Shown: piece after piece, positions 49,472-61,399 of the stretch
Position numbering within the stretch: position 1 is the first letter of the stretch
Layout of the letters: each line of letters starts with the position of its first letter
Position numbers and translations under genes: made by a program
The notes under the pieces: model-generated
What the model was told of the DNA's origin: nothing
The model's database searches: none
Seen by the model: the letters and a program-made list of their open reading frames with translations, nothing else
DNA from: Sclerotinia nivalis
Lineage: Eukaryota > Ascomycota > Leotiomycetes > Helotiales > Sclerotiniaceae
Assembly (NCBI GenBank): GCA_029531795.1
Contig: JAPEIS010000001.1
Location: 7,688,001-7,752,000 of the forward strand
Direction: 5' to 3'
DNA: 64,000 nt

Positions 49472-50752
49472 CTAGATAACTTGTTTTTCCGATTTGCTTT
49501 TGGAGCCTTTATTAGTCAGACGAAAGAGGCAATATAGATCATCTACAAAATGGGGGCCTCTACAATATAAGCATCTCGCTAAACAAACATAGGTTGTATT
49601 GTATCAAATTGAATGATTCTTTTCTGTATATTCAGTTGTACCACAGATTCGGCATCTTTCTGGACAAGAGCAAACTCGAATATTATACCATTGAAAGCAT
49701 CGAATACATTGGATTATCTTAAATTTGAAAACAATTTGGGAAGTGTTAATTGTAATTCATAGAATCCGAAGGTTCTTGAGAAAGACTGTATATTGCAAAG
49801 CTGGAAAATTCAAAAACCAAGTAGAATTATATAATCCGGATTCTTTGCTTTGTATAGATTCAATTGTTTGGATCACTTATTGTCCTATATTATCATTGAT
49901 AACATCAAGTATAGTTTCCGATTCGATTAGGACGATAATCAATTGTTGTGAATCTCTCAGAATTGTAATGGTTTGTGGAATGTAATTCAATCGATATGTA
50001 ATCCATAATTGTTGTCGTTCGATTTTGCAGGTTTCGAATACTTTTTCGATTATATTTGAAAGGTTTTCTAAAGCTGTTAAGTTCGCTAGAAAGTTCGTAC
50101 ATAATACGAACCCAGTATTTATTGTTTGGACTTCTTTCAGAAATTTAGTATCGTTTCCTAATTGTCCTTTCAATGCATTAAGTACAACGAAGAAACCGGC
50201 TTTTCGAGCTGGATAATCGAGTCCAATTCGAACAAAAAGGCGAGTATCAGTTTTGTGTGAGATTTGAGATTGAGTTTTGGGTTGAGATCCGGTTCGGTTC
50301 CCAGTTTTTGGGTTTGTAGATTGTATAATTGATGGTAAAGGAATCGCAGCCTTTTGAGTATAGATAAAATCCTTGAGATATTGGATTGTAGAAGGGCCTC
50401 TTATAGGTTTAGCGATTTCAGGCGCGAGTGTTGGTTGAAAGATTTGTGTATCAGGGCCAGGAAGATTGGTAGAAGTTTTGGTAGAAGGTTTGATAGATCG
50501 AAAAGGATGAGATCCATTGATAAATGCATCGAAATGCTTGTTTGCTGTAAGAAAAATATCGGTATATAATGCAATCAAGGGTTTTCGAAGTCGGGCAGGG
50601 AGAGCCCGAACTGCTTCGGTATTGAGATAGTCGTCCCATAGCGAAGCGATGAGGCTAAAAATCTGTTGACCTTCATTTGCTCTATTAGTAGCAGTATTAA
50701 TTGTGTTAATGAGGGCTTGGGAGAGAGAGGGGGTCGAGGGGGCGGGAGGCAT
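49472..50752 (-). pseudogene. LINE-2 ORF1 (gag-like) with zinc knuckles
   Basis: The start is the ATG at 50752 (MPPAPSTPSLSQALIN), open to a TAA at 49877. The same frame continues past that stop and one more to a TAG at 49472, giving a 426-codon gene with two stops, both TAA. The extension holds Cys motifs CSCPERCRICG and CLYCRGPHFVDDLYC, matching C-x2-C-x3-4-H-x4-C knuckles of Tad1-like ORF1. A Pro/Thr-rich low-complexity part lies at about residues 85-165. Confidence 0.85.
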
Positions 50753-50924
50753 GGTGGCGGAAACGCGTCCGTACAGCGCCTGTCGGGGCTGAAAAGTTTC
50801 GTTTTTAAATCCTATAGATGATAAGAACGATCGATTGATCAATAAAACGCGATAATAAACGCGTTTTTCGAAAAATTCAATTCTTCGAAAAGCTTGTGCC
50901 AAGGTTCTCAACTATATAGAAGTG

Positions 50925-50990
50925 AGTGTATACATATGTGCCTAAGGCACACATGATCACGTGCAGGTGAAGGGAAATGAACCCGTAACA
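50925..50990 (-). repeat. F1 5' LTR, second part
   Basis: 66 bases that complete the LTR begun at 44950. It ends acccgtaaca at 50990. Confidence 0.9.
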
Positions 50991-51480
50991 AAATCCTAGA
51001 CTCGATATCCTACATCGATAAGGTTGTTCGCCTTCAACTCCCTAAAACGTATATTCAATCTCGCAGACTTATATATATCTCGATAATCGCAATCGCATTA
51101 ATCGAATATCAAAGTTCCTCAATTCCAATTAATATTGGGGTTATACTATATCAACTATAGCATACCCAATATAACCTAATGATTCCCCAATAAAACCACG
51201 TCAAGCTATATAAACTCGTAATATTCATCTATCTGCATTTCTATTGACTTGATCTCCATTTGTACCATCCCATTTTCAACATCAATTAATTATCCGTCTA
51301 CTAATTGCAATACATATAGATATTTCTTTGTTTGGAACCTTATACCAACTTTTTATACAACTTCTTGTACAATAAAATTTCCAATTGCTCCAAAGTCTAT
51401 CATAGCTCTGAGCCGATATCTATTGATTATAATTATCAGATTGATCTATCCATTGTGTCCTATAATATTTAATTGCCTAT
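50991..51480 (-). pseudogene. F2 protease region
   Basis: The minus strand reads LRAMIDFGAIGNFIVQEVV then LYVLQLVDG and, after two stops, an ILGMLWL-like motif with NPNINW. This is the standard gypsy retropepsin order, with the active-site D-S-G changed to D-F-G. A run of gtcaattt(g/a) units at 51497-51580 lies upstream in gag. Confidence 0.88.
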
Positions 51481-51496
51481 TTTGATCTATTCAATT

Positions 51497-51580
51497 GTTT
51501 TAGTCAATTTGGTCAATTTAGTCAATTTGATCAATTTAGTCAATTTGATCAATTTGGTCAATTTGGTCAATTAAGCGATT
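51497..51580 (+). repeat. Tandem 9-base repeat (gtcaatttg / atcaattta) in F2 gag-protease linker
   Basis: About nine imperfect copies. They would encode a short low-complexity Asp/Gln-Ile/Leu-rich linker between gag and protease. Confidence 0.85.
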
Positions 51581-51646
51581 TAATTAATCCGATAAAAAAA
51601 CATTCCAATAATCTTCTTCCTTATCATTTGTAATTATTTGATCAAC

Positions 51647-51859
51647 TGTCACGGGGTCCCCGTATATGGTATACGGAGACCGCTCGGGTTCCGACCCATA
51701 GGAGTCGGACCTCGGATAAGTGTAGGCTAGCCCCGGTCGGGGCTAGCGCTACACATAAATGTATTTAAGGAACCGTTCCTTCTATAGAAACGTAGCTCTT
51801 CGAGCTACGTCTTATCAATAAAAGTGATTTCTGTTATCCTGTCTGCTGCCTCCGTGATA
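51647..51859 (+). mobile_element. Solo F3 LTR in F2 gag
   Basis: 213 bases, TGTCACGGGG to CCGTGATA, with tcaac at 51642-51646 and tcaac at 51860-51864. Hardly RIP-mutated. It contains five hairpins, including a 16-pair one at 51720-51754. Confidence 0.95.
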
Positions 51860-51864
51860 TCAAC

Positions 51865-53409
51865 TAAAATCTCATCGTCGAGTATATTTTTCCATTTGGT
51901 AGCTAGAAGTAGTCTTTATATAATTCAAAGAAAATGTCCTATTATCTATAGAGATTGTATGATTTAGATTTGTATCAAATATTCATTCTCTATTTATTAT
52001 ACTAAGTGTGTTTTGTATATAGGATGATTAATATTATAATAGGAATAAATGATTTCCTATATTTCTTCTAGTTCAGGCATTTTCATATAATGATATAAGG
52101 TTTTTTCGATAAAGGAGGAATTGATCGTAACTTCGTATTATAAGATTCTATATTTGTCGATGATTCTTGTTTTATAAGTTTCTCTTTTTACAATGCTTTT
52201 TACATTTAGATCATCGTTGTAAATTCCTTTATTTGTTTCTCCAAATTTCCAAATTCGACGATTCCATTCGTCGATATACTATATAATCCAAAGTTCTCCT
52301 GAATTTGGTTTTCGATTGATTTACAAAATTGATTCTTCTTTTGAATCTTTTGATTCTTCGAATTGATTATCCTTCAATTGTTTTTTAAAATCTAAGTTTA
52401 TACAATTTAAAGTGCATAACTGAAATACAAATATTATATTGAATTGTTTTTTACTTTTTCAAGGTTTCTTATTCCGATTGAAGTTTCCTTGTTTCTTTTG
52501 GTGATGAATTGTGGCTTTATATTCTGATTATCTGTATTCGAAGTATAATTTTTTATTTCTGTGTCTATTCATTTCTTTTTTGGATAACTTTCCTCGGATA
52601 ATAATATTTAGTTTTATCGGATCTTTATAGCTTTCATTTCTAATTTGATATCGTCTTCCTTCGTTTCGCTTATAATTCTGATCTGAATAGTTTTGGAACT
52701 TCTTGTCTCACTGATATTTGTAAAACCGATTATCAATCTTAATTACGAATTCTATTATTTCGTTGATATTTGTAAACTCGATGCTTTTTGCAAGTTCCAA
52801 TTTTATATAATCTTTGAAACTGCGATGGAAATGATTTAGTAAAACCTATTGATCCTATTTGGTTTGATTAGTATATCATTTGAATTCCGTAGCATAATTG
52901 ATTGCTGTTTCAGTTTGTTTTAAAACGAATAAGTTTCATTCGGCTATCTTAACTTCATTGATATCTCCAAATACTTGTCCGATTTCTCTCTTGAATCCTA
53001 CAAAGCTTTCGAAAATAGTTCGTATGATTATTATACAATGATCTTCAGACTTAGTAAAGTAATCTCTGAAATAAAATTGAATCCATTTAGCTGTTTCTCC
53101 ACAAAAGTAAAAGGAAGTGTACAGACTATAACTATCGGGAATTATAAATTTAGCAATATTGAATTTAAAATACATTTCGATTTGAAATAGAAAGATTTCG
53201 AATTCCCTTCGATTATTATAATACTTATCGAACACTACTACTCGTAAAGTTTCTGTGATTTGTATTAGAACAAAGTCGATATCTGATAATTCAATATCAT
53301 TATCGTTGTCGTTATTGTTCGAAGGGGTATTGATAATAGAATCTTACAAAGATATAATTCAAAATAAAATATACCAAATCGATATTTGAGCTAATAAGAA
53401 TACTCAAAG
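51865..53409 (-). pseudogene. F2 gag
   Basis: The open piece 53235-52936 (FDKYYNNRREFEIFLFQIEMYF...) matches the plus-strand copy at 63800-64000, where the frame is better kept. The remainder to 51865 is broken by stops. Confidence 0.8.
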
Positions 53410-53903
53410 TATTACATCGCTATAATCCTTTATTACTAAGAAATAATCAAAAAACTTATAAAAAAACTGTAATGATTTCTACTAAAGATCAAACAAAGGT
53501 TTAATGAGAATAAAAGATATAACGATTATATTATATAATAATTATAATATTTAAACTAATGATTATTCTTAAATACAAAGCTCTACAAATAAAGGAATCC
53601 ATCCTGTTTATATAAACCTTCATACTTGGAAGCCCTAAGAGCCTTCGAAACTCCAATACTTCAAAAGTATTGGGAGCCTTCGAAACTCCAATACTCCAGA
53701 AGCGTTGGAAGCCTTCGAAACTTCAATACTCCAAGAGCATTGGGAGCCTTCGAAACTTCAATGCTCTATATTCCATTACATAATCTGATACTAACATAGT
53801 CTATACTCGTTTGTTCCTACGACCACCTTAATCTCATACTAATCCAATCAAATCATAACGTATATTCACATGATCGGTTACTGTAAGATCCGTGATCGTA
53901 ATA
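53410..53903 (-). repeat. F2 5' LTR with internal 35-bp tandem repeat (4 units)
   Basis: 494 bases, plus-strand ends tattacatcg and gatcgtaata, followed by tataa. Four 35-base units at about 53627-53770. Confidence 0.9.
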
Positions 53904-53908
53904 TATAA

Positions 53909-56900
53909 TTATCGAGTATCCAAATCCTATCCGATATCCCTATCAAAGTTTGTTCTATTTATTTATTGTTCTATTTTGAAATGTTAAAAAAAAAAGATAT
54001 AACAAGTATTTCAATCCAAGCTTATTCGATATATGTTTATCAAGATTACAAGATATTTCAAGCTAATATCGATTTAATAAACTGAATTCTAAAAGAAAAA
54101 GAAGATTCTGTTCCCGAAGATTTGTTTATTGAATTCTATTCATAGATCGATATATTTTCTTTATATAACGCTAACAAATTACTTCTACACTGTTTATATG
54201 ATTATAATATCCAATTACAAGATAAAGCTAAACTACTATTTGAAGCCCTATATTCAATATCCCAAAACGAATTGAAAGCTTTATAAAAATGATTAAAAGA
54301 AAATCTAATAAAAGGATTCATTCAACCGAGTTCCTTTGCTTCCGTTTCGTTTGTTCTATTTGTTAAAAAACCCAATGATAATCTTCGATTTTATATAAAC
54401 TATTGTATATTGAATAATCTATCTATGAAAGATCGATATCTATTATTTTTAATCAAAAAGTTTTTGAATAATCTGAAAAAGATGAAGTATTTTACAAAAA
54501 TAAATATTATCTCGATCTTCAACAATATCCGAATCGAGGAAGGATAAGAATATTTGATTACATTTCATATTCGATTCGGCTTATTCGAAACCTTGATTAT
54601 ATTATTTAAGTTAATCAAAACCCCAACAATATTCCAACGATTTATTAACGATACTCTAAAAGAATACCTGAATATATTCTGTATTATTTATCTAGATAAT
54701 ATTCTGATTTACAATAAAACCTATTCTGAATATATAAAGCATATACAAAAAGTACTAAACATTTTACAGAAAATCAGATTATATATCAATCTATCGAAAT
54801 GCAAATTCCTGAAACCTAAAACGAAATTCCTAGATCTAATTGTAGATCGAAAAGGGATTCGAATAAACCCAACTAAAATTAAGATGATAATTGATTGGAA
54901 AACATCAAAGAATCTAATAGATATACAAATATTTATAAAATTTAACAATTTCTATTGATACTTTATTCGCAATTTCTCCTTGATCATTTGTTCGATAATA
55001 AATCTGATCAAAAAGGATATAGCTTTCCAATAGAATCCTGCTTATAAGAAATCGTTTTCGAATCTGAAAATTATATTTACGATAATACCTATATTAGCCT
55101 TTTTCGATTAGAAGAAGGATATAATCCTAAAGATAAATATATCGGATTATATATCTATTAGAATCTTTTCCCAATACAATAACAATGGAATTCTGAGATT
55201 TATTATATATTTCTTTAAGAAATATTCAATTACGGAATATAATTACAAGATTTATAATAAAGAATTATTAACAATTATTCACTATTTCGAAAAATAACAA
55301 TCCGAATTAGAAAATGCCTTTTCCCCGATCAAGATTATTACAAACCATAAAAATCTAGAGTATTTTACAATCACAAAGCTATTGAACTATTATTAAACTC
55401 ACTAATCTGAATTTCTGTTCCGTTTCAATTTCAAGATTACATATCATTCCGAAAAGCAAAGAATAAAATCCGATACTCTAATTAAAAGATCAAAGGATTT
55501 ATCTAAAGAAAAAAATGAATACTTTCTTCATCAAAATTAGATTATTCTAAAAACTGAAAATCTAGATACAAATCTGTTTTCTATTATTAACTCAAAAAAG
55601 AAAGTCTGTTTTGCAATTACAATCTATAATCAGATTTATATCAATACCCTATTGTTTATTCACAATCCCGAATTATCTATTCAGGAACTCAGATTACCTA
55701 CTTATGAATCTGAATCATCTACAATACTTAATAACCTAATCTTTATCCAATGATCTGAATCTATATAATTGAAACCCCTTGAAAAACTAAAACCTTTATT
55801 TGTTGAAACTTACTTATTCGATCTGTTTCCGTTATCGATCTTAAAGGTTTTAGAAAAGAATACTATTAGATATCTATATATTATATTATCTAAATATACT
55901 ATAAATAATAATTTATTATATTATTATAAAAAGCTTTATATCCCTAATTATAATCCTTTGAAAACAAAATTCTTCCGAATGATTTACAATTCCCCTATTA
56001 TCGAATACCTACACTATACCTATACCTTCGAATTGCTTTTCCGAAACTACTATTGGTTTGGATATTATAATTATATTTCTTATTAGATATACAATTATTA
56101 TAATTACTACCAAACTACCCTGAACTATAAAGGACAAAAAGAAATTTTATATTTTCTTCCGATTCTACAACAAATCTGAAAAAATATCTTAATCGATTTC
56201 ATTATTTATCTTCCGAAAAACTTTAAATATGATACGATATTTGTTGTAATCGATCAATTGATCAAAATGAAGTATTTTCTGTTCTATCGAAAAATCTGTA
56301 ATTCCGAAGAAATCTTCTATCTATTTCTGAAGTATATATAAAAGCTCTATAGCCTATTACAAACCATTATATCCGATTATAAAATTCAATTTATCTTTGA
56401 TTTCTGAAAGTATATCTATAAACAATTAGATACTGTTTTGAAATTATCAATAATTTATCATTCTGAAATCGATAAACAAATAGAAAAAGCAAATACAATA
56501 TTCGAATAATATCTTCATTCGTATATATTCTATCTACAGAACAACTAATCCGAATAATTACCGATTATCGAATTTTCGATTAATTTTACCTAATTCGAAA
56601 ACTTCTATTTATTACTATTCTTTATTAATTACAATTTCCATTTTCGAATAAATTTCGAACCCGTTGTACTCTCCGATCACCTTGGAATCCTGAACGTTGA
56701 AGAATTCGTCAAAAAGATGAAATCAATCATTGATTATCTAAAAACTGAACTGATTGTTAATCAAATCTGTTATTCGAAAAATGCCGATTTCTACTATTCG
56801 TTTACCCATCGATACTAATCTGGAGATTTAATCTAATTTAATATTAAGAATATCCAAACTCTTCGTTTCCAAAAGAAATTAGATTAAAAGAATTTAGATC

Positions 56901-57298
56901 CCTTTCGAATTCTAAAAACTATAAGTTTATATGTTTATGAATTGGAACTTTTTATCTTTATAAAAAATTATTTGATCTTTTATATTAATCTATTATATTC
57001 CATTGATAATAATTCTATCTCTGAATAATACAATTCATTTTTCCTTTCTATCGAAGTTGAAAATATTAAACAATTCGATATAGAAAAAATCCTAAATTCT
57101 TGATAAGAATATTAGAATTATAATAACCCTTACTTGAAGTATACTATTTGATAAATAAACTATAATATATTTATTGAAGAATTTATAAAGTATTTAGAGA
57201 ATATTTAAGAATTGATCTATAATTATTATTATTGTTATTTAAATAAATCTGATCTTTTTAATTATTTCAATGAAATTCGATTTTAAAGAAAAAGGTAT
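53909..57298 (+). pseudogene. F3 pol (plus copy): RT, RNase H, integrase, decayed
   Basis: The RT piece 54554-54958 contains [20 protein letters not shown] and IIYLDNILIYN (Y-L-D-D changed to Y-L-D-N), then the thumb. RNase H is near 55150-55320 ([19 protein letters not shown]). The integrase finger and core are at 55769-56600. The whole segment mirrors 57743-61100 on the other strand. Many stops. Confidence 0.87.
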
Positions 57299-57511
57299 TA
57301 TTATAGGATCCCTATATATAATATACAGAGATCGTTTGAGTTTCGATTTTTAGGAATTGAACCTTGAATAAATGTAGACTAGCCCTGGTCAGAGCTAATA
57401 TTATATATAAATATATTTAAGGAACTATTCTTTTTATAGAAATATAACTTTTCGAGCTATATTTTATTAATAAAAATGATTCCTATTATTCTGCTTATTA
57501 TCTCTGTGATA
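57299..57511 (+). repeat. F3 3' LTR (plus copy), strongly RIP-mutated
   Basis: 213 bases beginning tattatagga (TGTCACGGGG after C-to-T and G-to-A changes), ending ctgtgata. Followed by ccctt. Confidence 0.9.
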
Positions 57512-57529
57512 CCCTTCCGAAGCTATATT
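57512..57529 (+). other. 18-base sliver of LINE-1 between two F3 elements
   Basis: ccctt (duplication) followed by ccgaagctatatt. The bases continue the LINE-1 C-terminal frame (S-E-A-I), matching LINE-2 SEAILYLLG. Confidence 0.8.
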
Positions 57530-57742
57530 TATTATAGAGACAATAAACAGAATAATATAAATCACTTTTATTAATAAAATATAGTTTGAAGAGTTACATT
57601 TTTACAAAAGGAATAGTTCCTTAAATATATTTATATATAATATTAATCCTAATCGAAGCTAGCCTATACTTATCCAAGGTCCGATTCCTATAAATCGAAA
57701 CCTGAACAATTTTTGTATACTATATATAGGGACCCTATAATA
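57530..57742 (-). repeat. F3 3' LTR (minus copy), strongly RIP-mutated
   Basis: 213 bases, tattatagag to ccctataata. Confidence 0.9.
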
Positions 57743-60700
57743 GTACTCTCCTTTTTAGAATCGAACTTTGTTGAAATGATTAAAGGAATCAGATTTATCC
57801 GAATAATAATGATGATAATTATAGATCAGTTTTTGAATATTCTTCAAATACTTTATAGACTTTTTGGTAGATATATTATAATTTATTTATCAAATAGTAT
57901 ACTTCAGATAAGGATTATTATGATTTCAATGTTTTCATTGAGAATTCAGGATTTCTTTTATATCGAATTGTTTAATATCTTCAATTTCGATAAAAAATAA
58001 AAACAGATTATATTATTCAAGAATAAGATTATTATTAATAGGATATAATAGATTAATATAAAAGACCAAATAATTCCTTATAAAAACAAAAAACTTTAAT
58101 TTATAAGTATACGAATTTATGATTTTTAAGATTCGAAAGGGATCTAAGTTTTTTTAATTTAACTTTTTCTGAAAACGAAGAGTTTGGATATTCTTAATAT
58201 TAAATTAAATTAGATCTCCAAACTAATATTGATAAGTAAACGAATAATGGAAATCGGTATTCTTCGAATAGTAGGCTTAACTAACAATTAATTCGATCTT
58301 CAAATGATCGATGATCGATTTTATCTTTTTGACGAATTCCTCAGTGTTTAGAATTCTAGGATGATCGGAAAGTGCAGCAGGTTTGAAACCCATTTGAGAA
58401 TGGAAATCGTAATTGATAAAGAACGATGATAAACGGGAATTTTCGGATTAAACAGAATTAATCGAGAATTCAATAATCGATAATTATTCGGATCAATCGC
58501 TCTATAGATAGGATATATATGAATGAAAATATTGTTCGAGTATTGTATTCGCTCTTTTCGTTTGTTTATTGGTTTCAGGATGATAAGTTATCGATAATTT
58601 CGAAATAGTATTTAATCGTTTACAGATATATTTTCAGAAGTTAGAGATAAATTGAATTCTATAATCGGATATAATGATTTATAGTAGATTGTAGAGCTTT
58701 CATATATACTTCAGGAATAAATAAGAGATTTCTTTGGAATTATAGATTCCTTAATAAGATAGGAAATGTTTTATCTTGGTTAATCGATCGATTATAATAA
58801 ATATTATATTGTACTCAAAGCTTTTCGGAAGATAAATGATGAAATCGATTGAGATATCTTATCAGATTTGTTGTGGAATCGAAAAAGGGTATAAGATTCT
58901 TTCTTATTCTTTATAGTTCGGGGTGGCTCGATAACAATTATAACAATTATATATTCAATAGAAGATATAATCGTAATATCCAGATCAATAGTAATTTCGG
59001 GAAAGCAATTCGAAGGTACAGATATAATGTAAATGTTCAGCAACAGAAGAATTATAGATTATTCAAAAAAGTTTTGCTTTTAAAAAATTGTAATTAGGAA
59101 TATAAAACTTCTTATAATAATATAATAGATCATTATTCATAATATATTTAAATAATATAATATATAAATATTTAATAGTATTCTTTTCTAAAATCTTTAA
59201 GATCGATAATAGAAATAGATTAAATAAATAAATTTCAGCGAATAAAGATTTCAGTTTTTCAAAGAATTCCAATTATATAGATTCAGATTATTGAATAGGG
59301 ATTGGATTATCAAGTATTACAGATAATTCAGATTTACAAATAGATAATCCGAATTTGTAAATAGATAATTCGAGATTGCGAATAGATAATAGAATATCGA
59401 TATAGATTTGATTATAAATTGTAATTGTAAAACAGATTTTCTTTTTTGAATTAACAATAGAAAATAGATTTGTATCTAGATTTTCAGTTTTCAAAATAAT
59501 TTGATTTTAATAAAGAAAATATTTTTTTTTTTCTTTAAACAAATCCTTTAATCTTTTAATCAAAGTATTGGATTTCATTCTTTACTTTTTAGGATAGTAT
59601 ATAATCTTGAAATTGAAACAAAACAGAAATTCAAATCAATAGATTTGATAATGATTCAATAATTTTGTAATCGTAAAGTACTCTAGATTTTTATAATTTA
59701 TAATAATTTTGATCGGAAAAGAAATATCTTTTAATTCGGATCGCCATTTTTCGAAACAATAGATAATTATTAATAATTCTTTATTATAAATTTCGTAATT
59801 ATATTTTGTAATCAAATACTTTTTAGAGAAATATATAATAAATCTTAGAATTCTATTGTTATTATATTGGAAAAGGATTTTAATAGATATATAATCCAAT
59901 ATATCTGTCTTTAAAATCATATTTTTTTTTCAACCGAAAAAGGTTAATACAGATGCTGTTATAAATACAGCTTTCAAACTTGAAAACGATTTCTTATAAA
60001 CAAAATCCCATTAAAAGACTACATTTTTTTTGGTTAGATTTACTATCGAGCAAATGATCAAGAAGAAATTATAAATAAAGTATTAATAGAAATTATTAAA
60101 CTCTATAAATATTTGTACATTTATCAGACTCTTCAGCGTTTTCTAATCAATTATCGTTTTAATCTTGGTTGGGTTTATTCGGATCCCCTTTTGGTCTATA
60201 ATTAGATTTAGGAATTTCGTTTCAGATTTCAGGAATTCGTATTTCGATAGATTGATATACAATCCAATTTTCTATAAAATATTTAATACTTTTTGTATAT
60301 ACTTTATATATTCAGAATAGATCTTATTATAGATCAAAATATCATCCAAATAAACAATACAAAATATATCCAGATATTCTTTTAAAGTATCGTTGATAAA
60401 TCGTTAGAATATTATTAGGGCTTCGATCAGTCTAAATAATATAATCAAAGTTTCGAACAAACCAAATCGGATACAGAATGTAATCAGATATTCTTGTTTT
60501 TCTTTGATTCGGATATTGTTGAAAGCCGAAATGATATTTATTTTTGTAAAATATTTCATCTTTTTTAGATTATTCAAAGATTTTTTAGTTAAAAACAATG
60601 GGTATCAGTTTTTCATAAATAGATTATTCAATATATAATAGTTTATATAGAATCGAAGATTATCATTAGGTTTTTTAATAAATAAAATAAACGAAATAGA

Positions 60701-61100
60701 AATGGAGGAATTCGATCGGATAAATCTTTTTGTTAGATTTTCCTTTAATCATTCTTACAAAGTTTTCAATTCGTCCCAAGATATTGAATACAAGGCTCCA
60801 AATAGTAGTTTAGTTTTATCTTACAATCAGATATTATAATTGTATAGACAATATAAAGGTAATTTGTTAACATTATATAAAGAAAATATATCGATCTATA
60901 ATCGGAATTCAACAAATAAATCTTCAAAAATAAGATCTTCTTTTTCTTTTAGGATTCAGTTTATCAAATCGATATTAATTTAGAATATCTTATAGTCTTG
61001 ATAAATATACATCGAACAAATTTGGATTGAAATACTTGTTATATTTTTTTTCTTTAACGTTTCAGAATAGAACAATAGATAAACAGGACAAATTTTGATA
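57743..61100 (-). pseudogene. F3 pol (minus copy), decayed
   Basis: RT fragments lie at 60598-60404 ([28 protein letters not shown]). RNase H is at 59920-59636 (YLITKYNYEIYNKELLIII). The linker and integrase finger are at 59494-59063. The integrase core extends to about 58300. It matches the plus copy in inverse orientation. Confidence 0.85.
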
Positions 61101-61399
61101 AAGATATCGAATAAAACTCAAACATTCGATAATTATATAGATATATTATAAGACTTTCAATAGAACTTGTTATCGAAGTGAAAAGTATTGGATACGAATC
61201 TAATATAAGGATCGTACTTCTTTAACTAGATCAACCCTAGAATAATTGAATAATAGATTAATTCAATAATATAGATTTTCGATCTTTTCTTATAATGATC
61301 ATTGATTTGTAGATCAATTAGGATATAACGATCCATTCGATTTTCAGACAATATTTTTCTGTCGAATTCAATGATTTCGAACGGAATAGATAATTTGTA

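Larger units (their letters stand above)
45047..50910 (-). mobile_element. LINE-2: Tad1-like non-LTR retrotransposon, 5.86 kb, nearly full length
   Basis: Flanked by the 14-base target duplication actatatagaagtg at 45033-45046 and 50911-50924. The minus strand carries ORF1 (50752 to 49472, three zinc-knuckle-like motifs near its end) and ORF2 with endonuclease, reverse transcriptase and RNase H. It ends in a hairpin-rich 3' UTR and a (CA)n tail (seen as gt repeats at 45047-45061). Open frames of 344, 259 and 165 residues survive, so it is younger or less mutated than LINE-1, but stops still break both ORFs. It inserted in the LTR of an F1 element. Confidence 0.93.
38362..50990 (-). mobile_element. 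F1 Ty3/gypsy element (-), structurally complete, carrying LINE-2 in its 5' LTR
   Basis: The 3' LTR is 38362-38524 (163 bases). The 5' LTR is split into 44950-45046 and 50925-50990 by LINE-2 (97 + 66 = 163). Without LINE-2 and its duplication the element is 6751 bases, identical in length to the copy at 2106-9024. The polypurine tract is just inside the 3' LTR at about 38525-38540. Flanks do not match: aatat (38357-38361) against aaatc (50991-50995). Confidence 0.9.
34891..53903 (-). mobile_element. F2 Ty3/gypsy element (-), split by an F1 element and a solo F3 LTR
   Basis: The LTRs lie at 53410-53903 (5', 494 bases) and 34891-35349 (3', 459 bases; one 35-base repeat shorter). tataa is duplicated on both sides (34886-34890, 53904-53908). 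Minus-strand order is gag (53300-52900), protease (about 51450-51100), then the F1 insertion 50991-38362, then RT from the YLDN motif at about 38345, RNase H, integrase and a chromodomain-like end at 36097. A plus-strand accessory ORF (35535-36050) lies between pol and the 3' LTR. About 0.6-0.9 kb of RT expected between protease and YLDN is absent. Confidence 0.88.
32856..57511 (+). mobile_element. F3 Ty3/gypsy element, complete, split by a 19-kb nested insertion
   Basis: The 5' LTR is 32856-33068 and the 3' LTR 57299-57511, each 213 bases. The target duplication ccctt is at 32851-32855 and 57512-57516. The element proper is 32856-34890 plus 53909-57511, 5638 bases, equal to the uninterrupted minus-strand copy (5639). 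Between them lies the F2 element 34891-53903, with tataa duplicated at 34886-34890 and 53904-53908. All coding frames are destroyed by RIP-type changes. Confidence 0.93.

Noticed and set aside
53909..61130. Inverted duplication (single-event palindrome) as origin of the two F3 copies
   Set aside because: Each copy has its own LTR pair and its own 5-base duplication, so two separate insertions explain it better.
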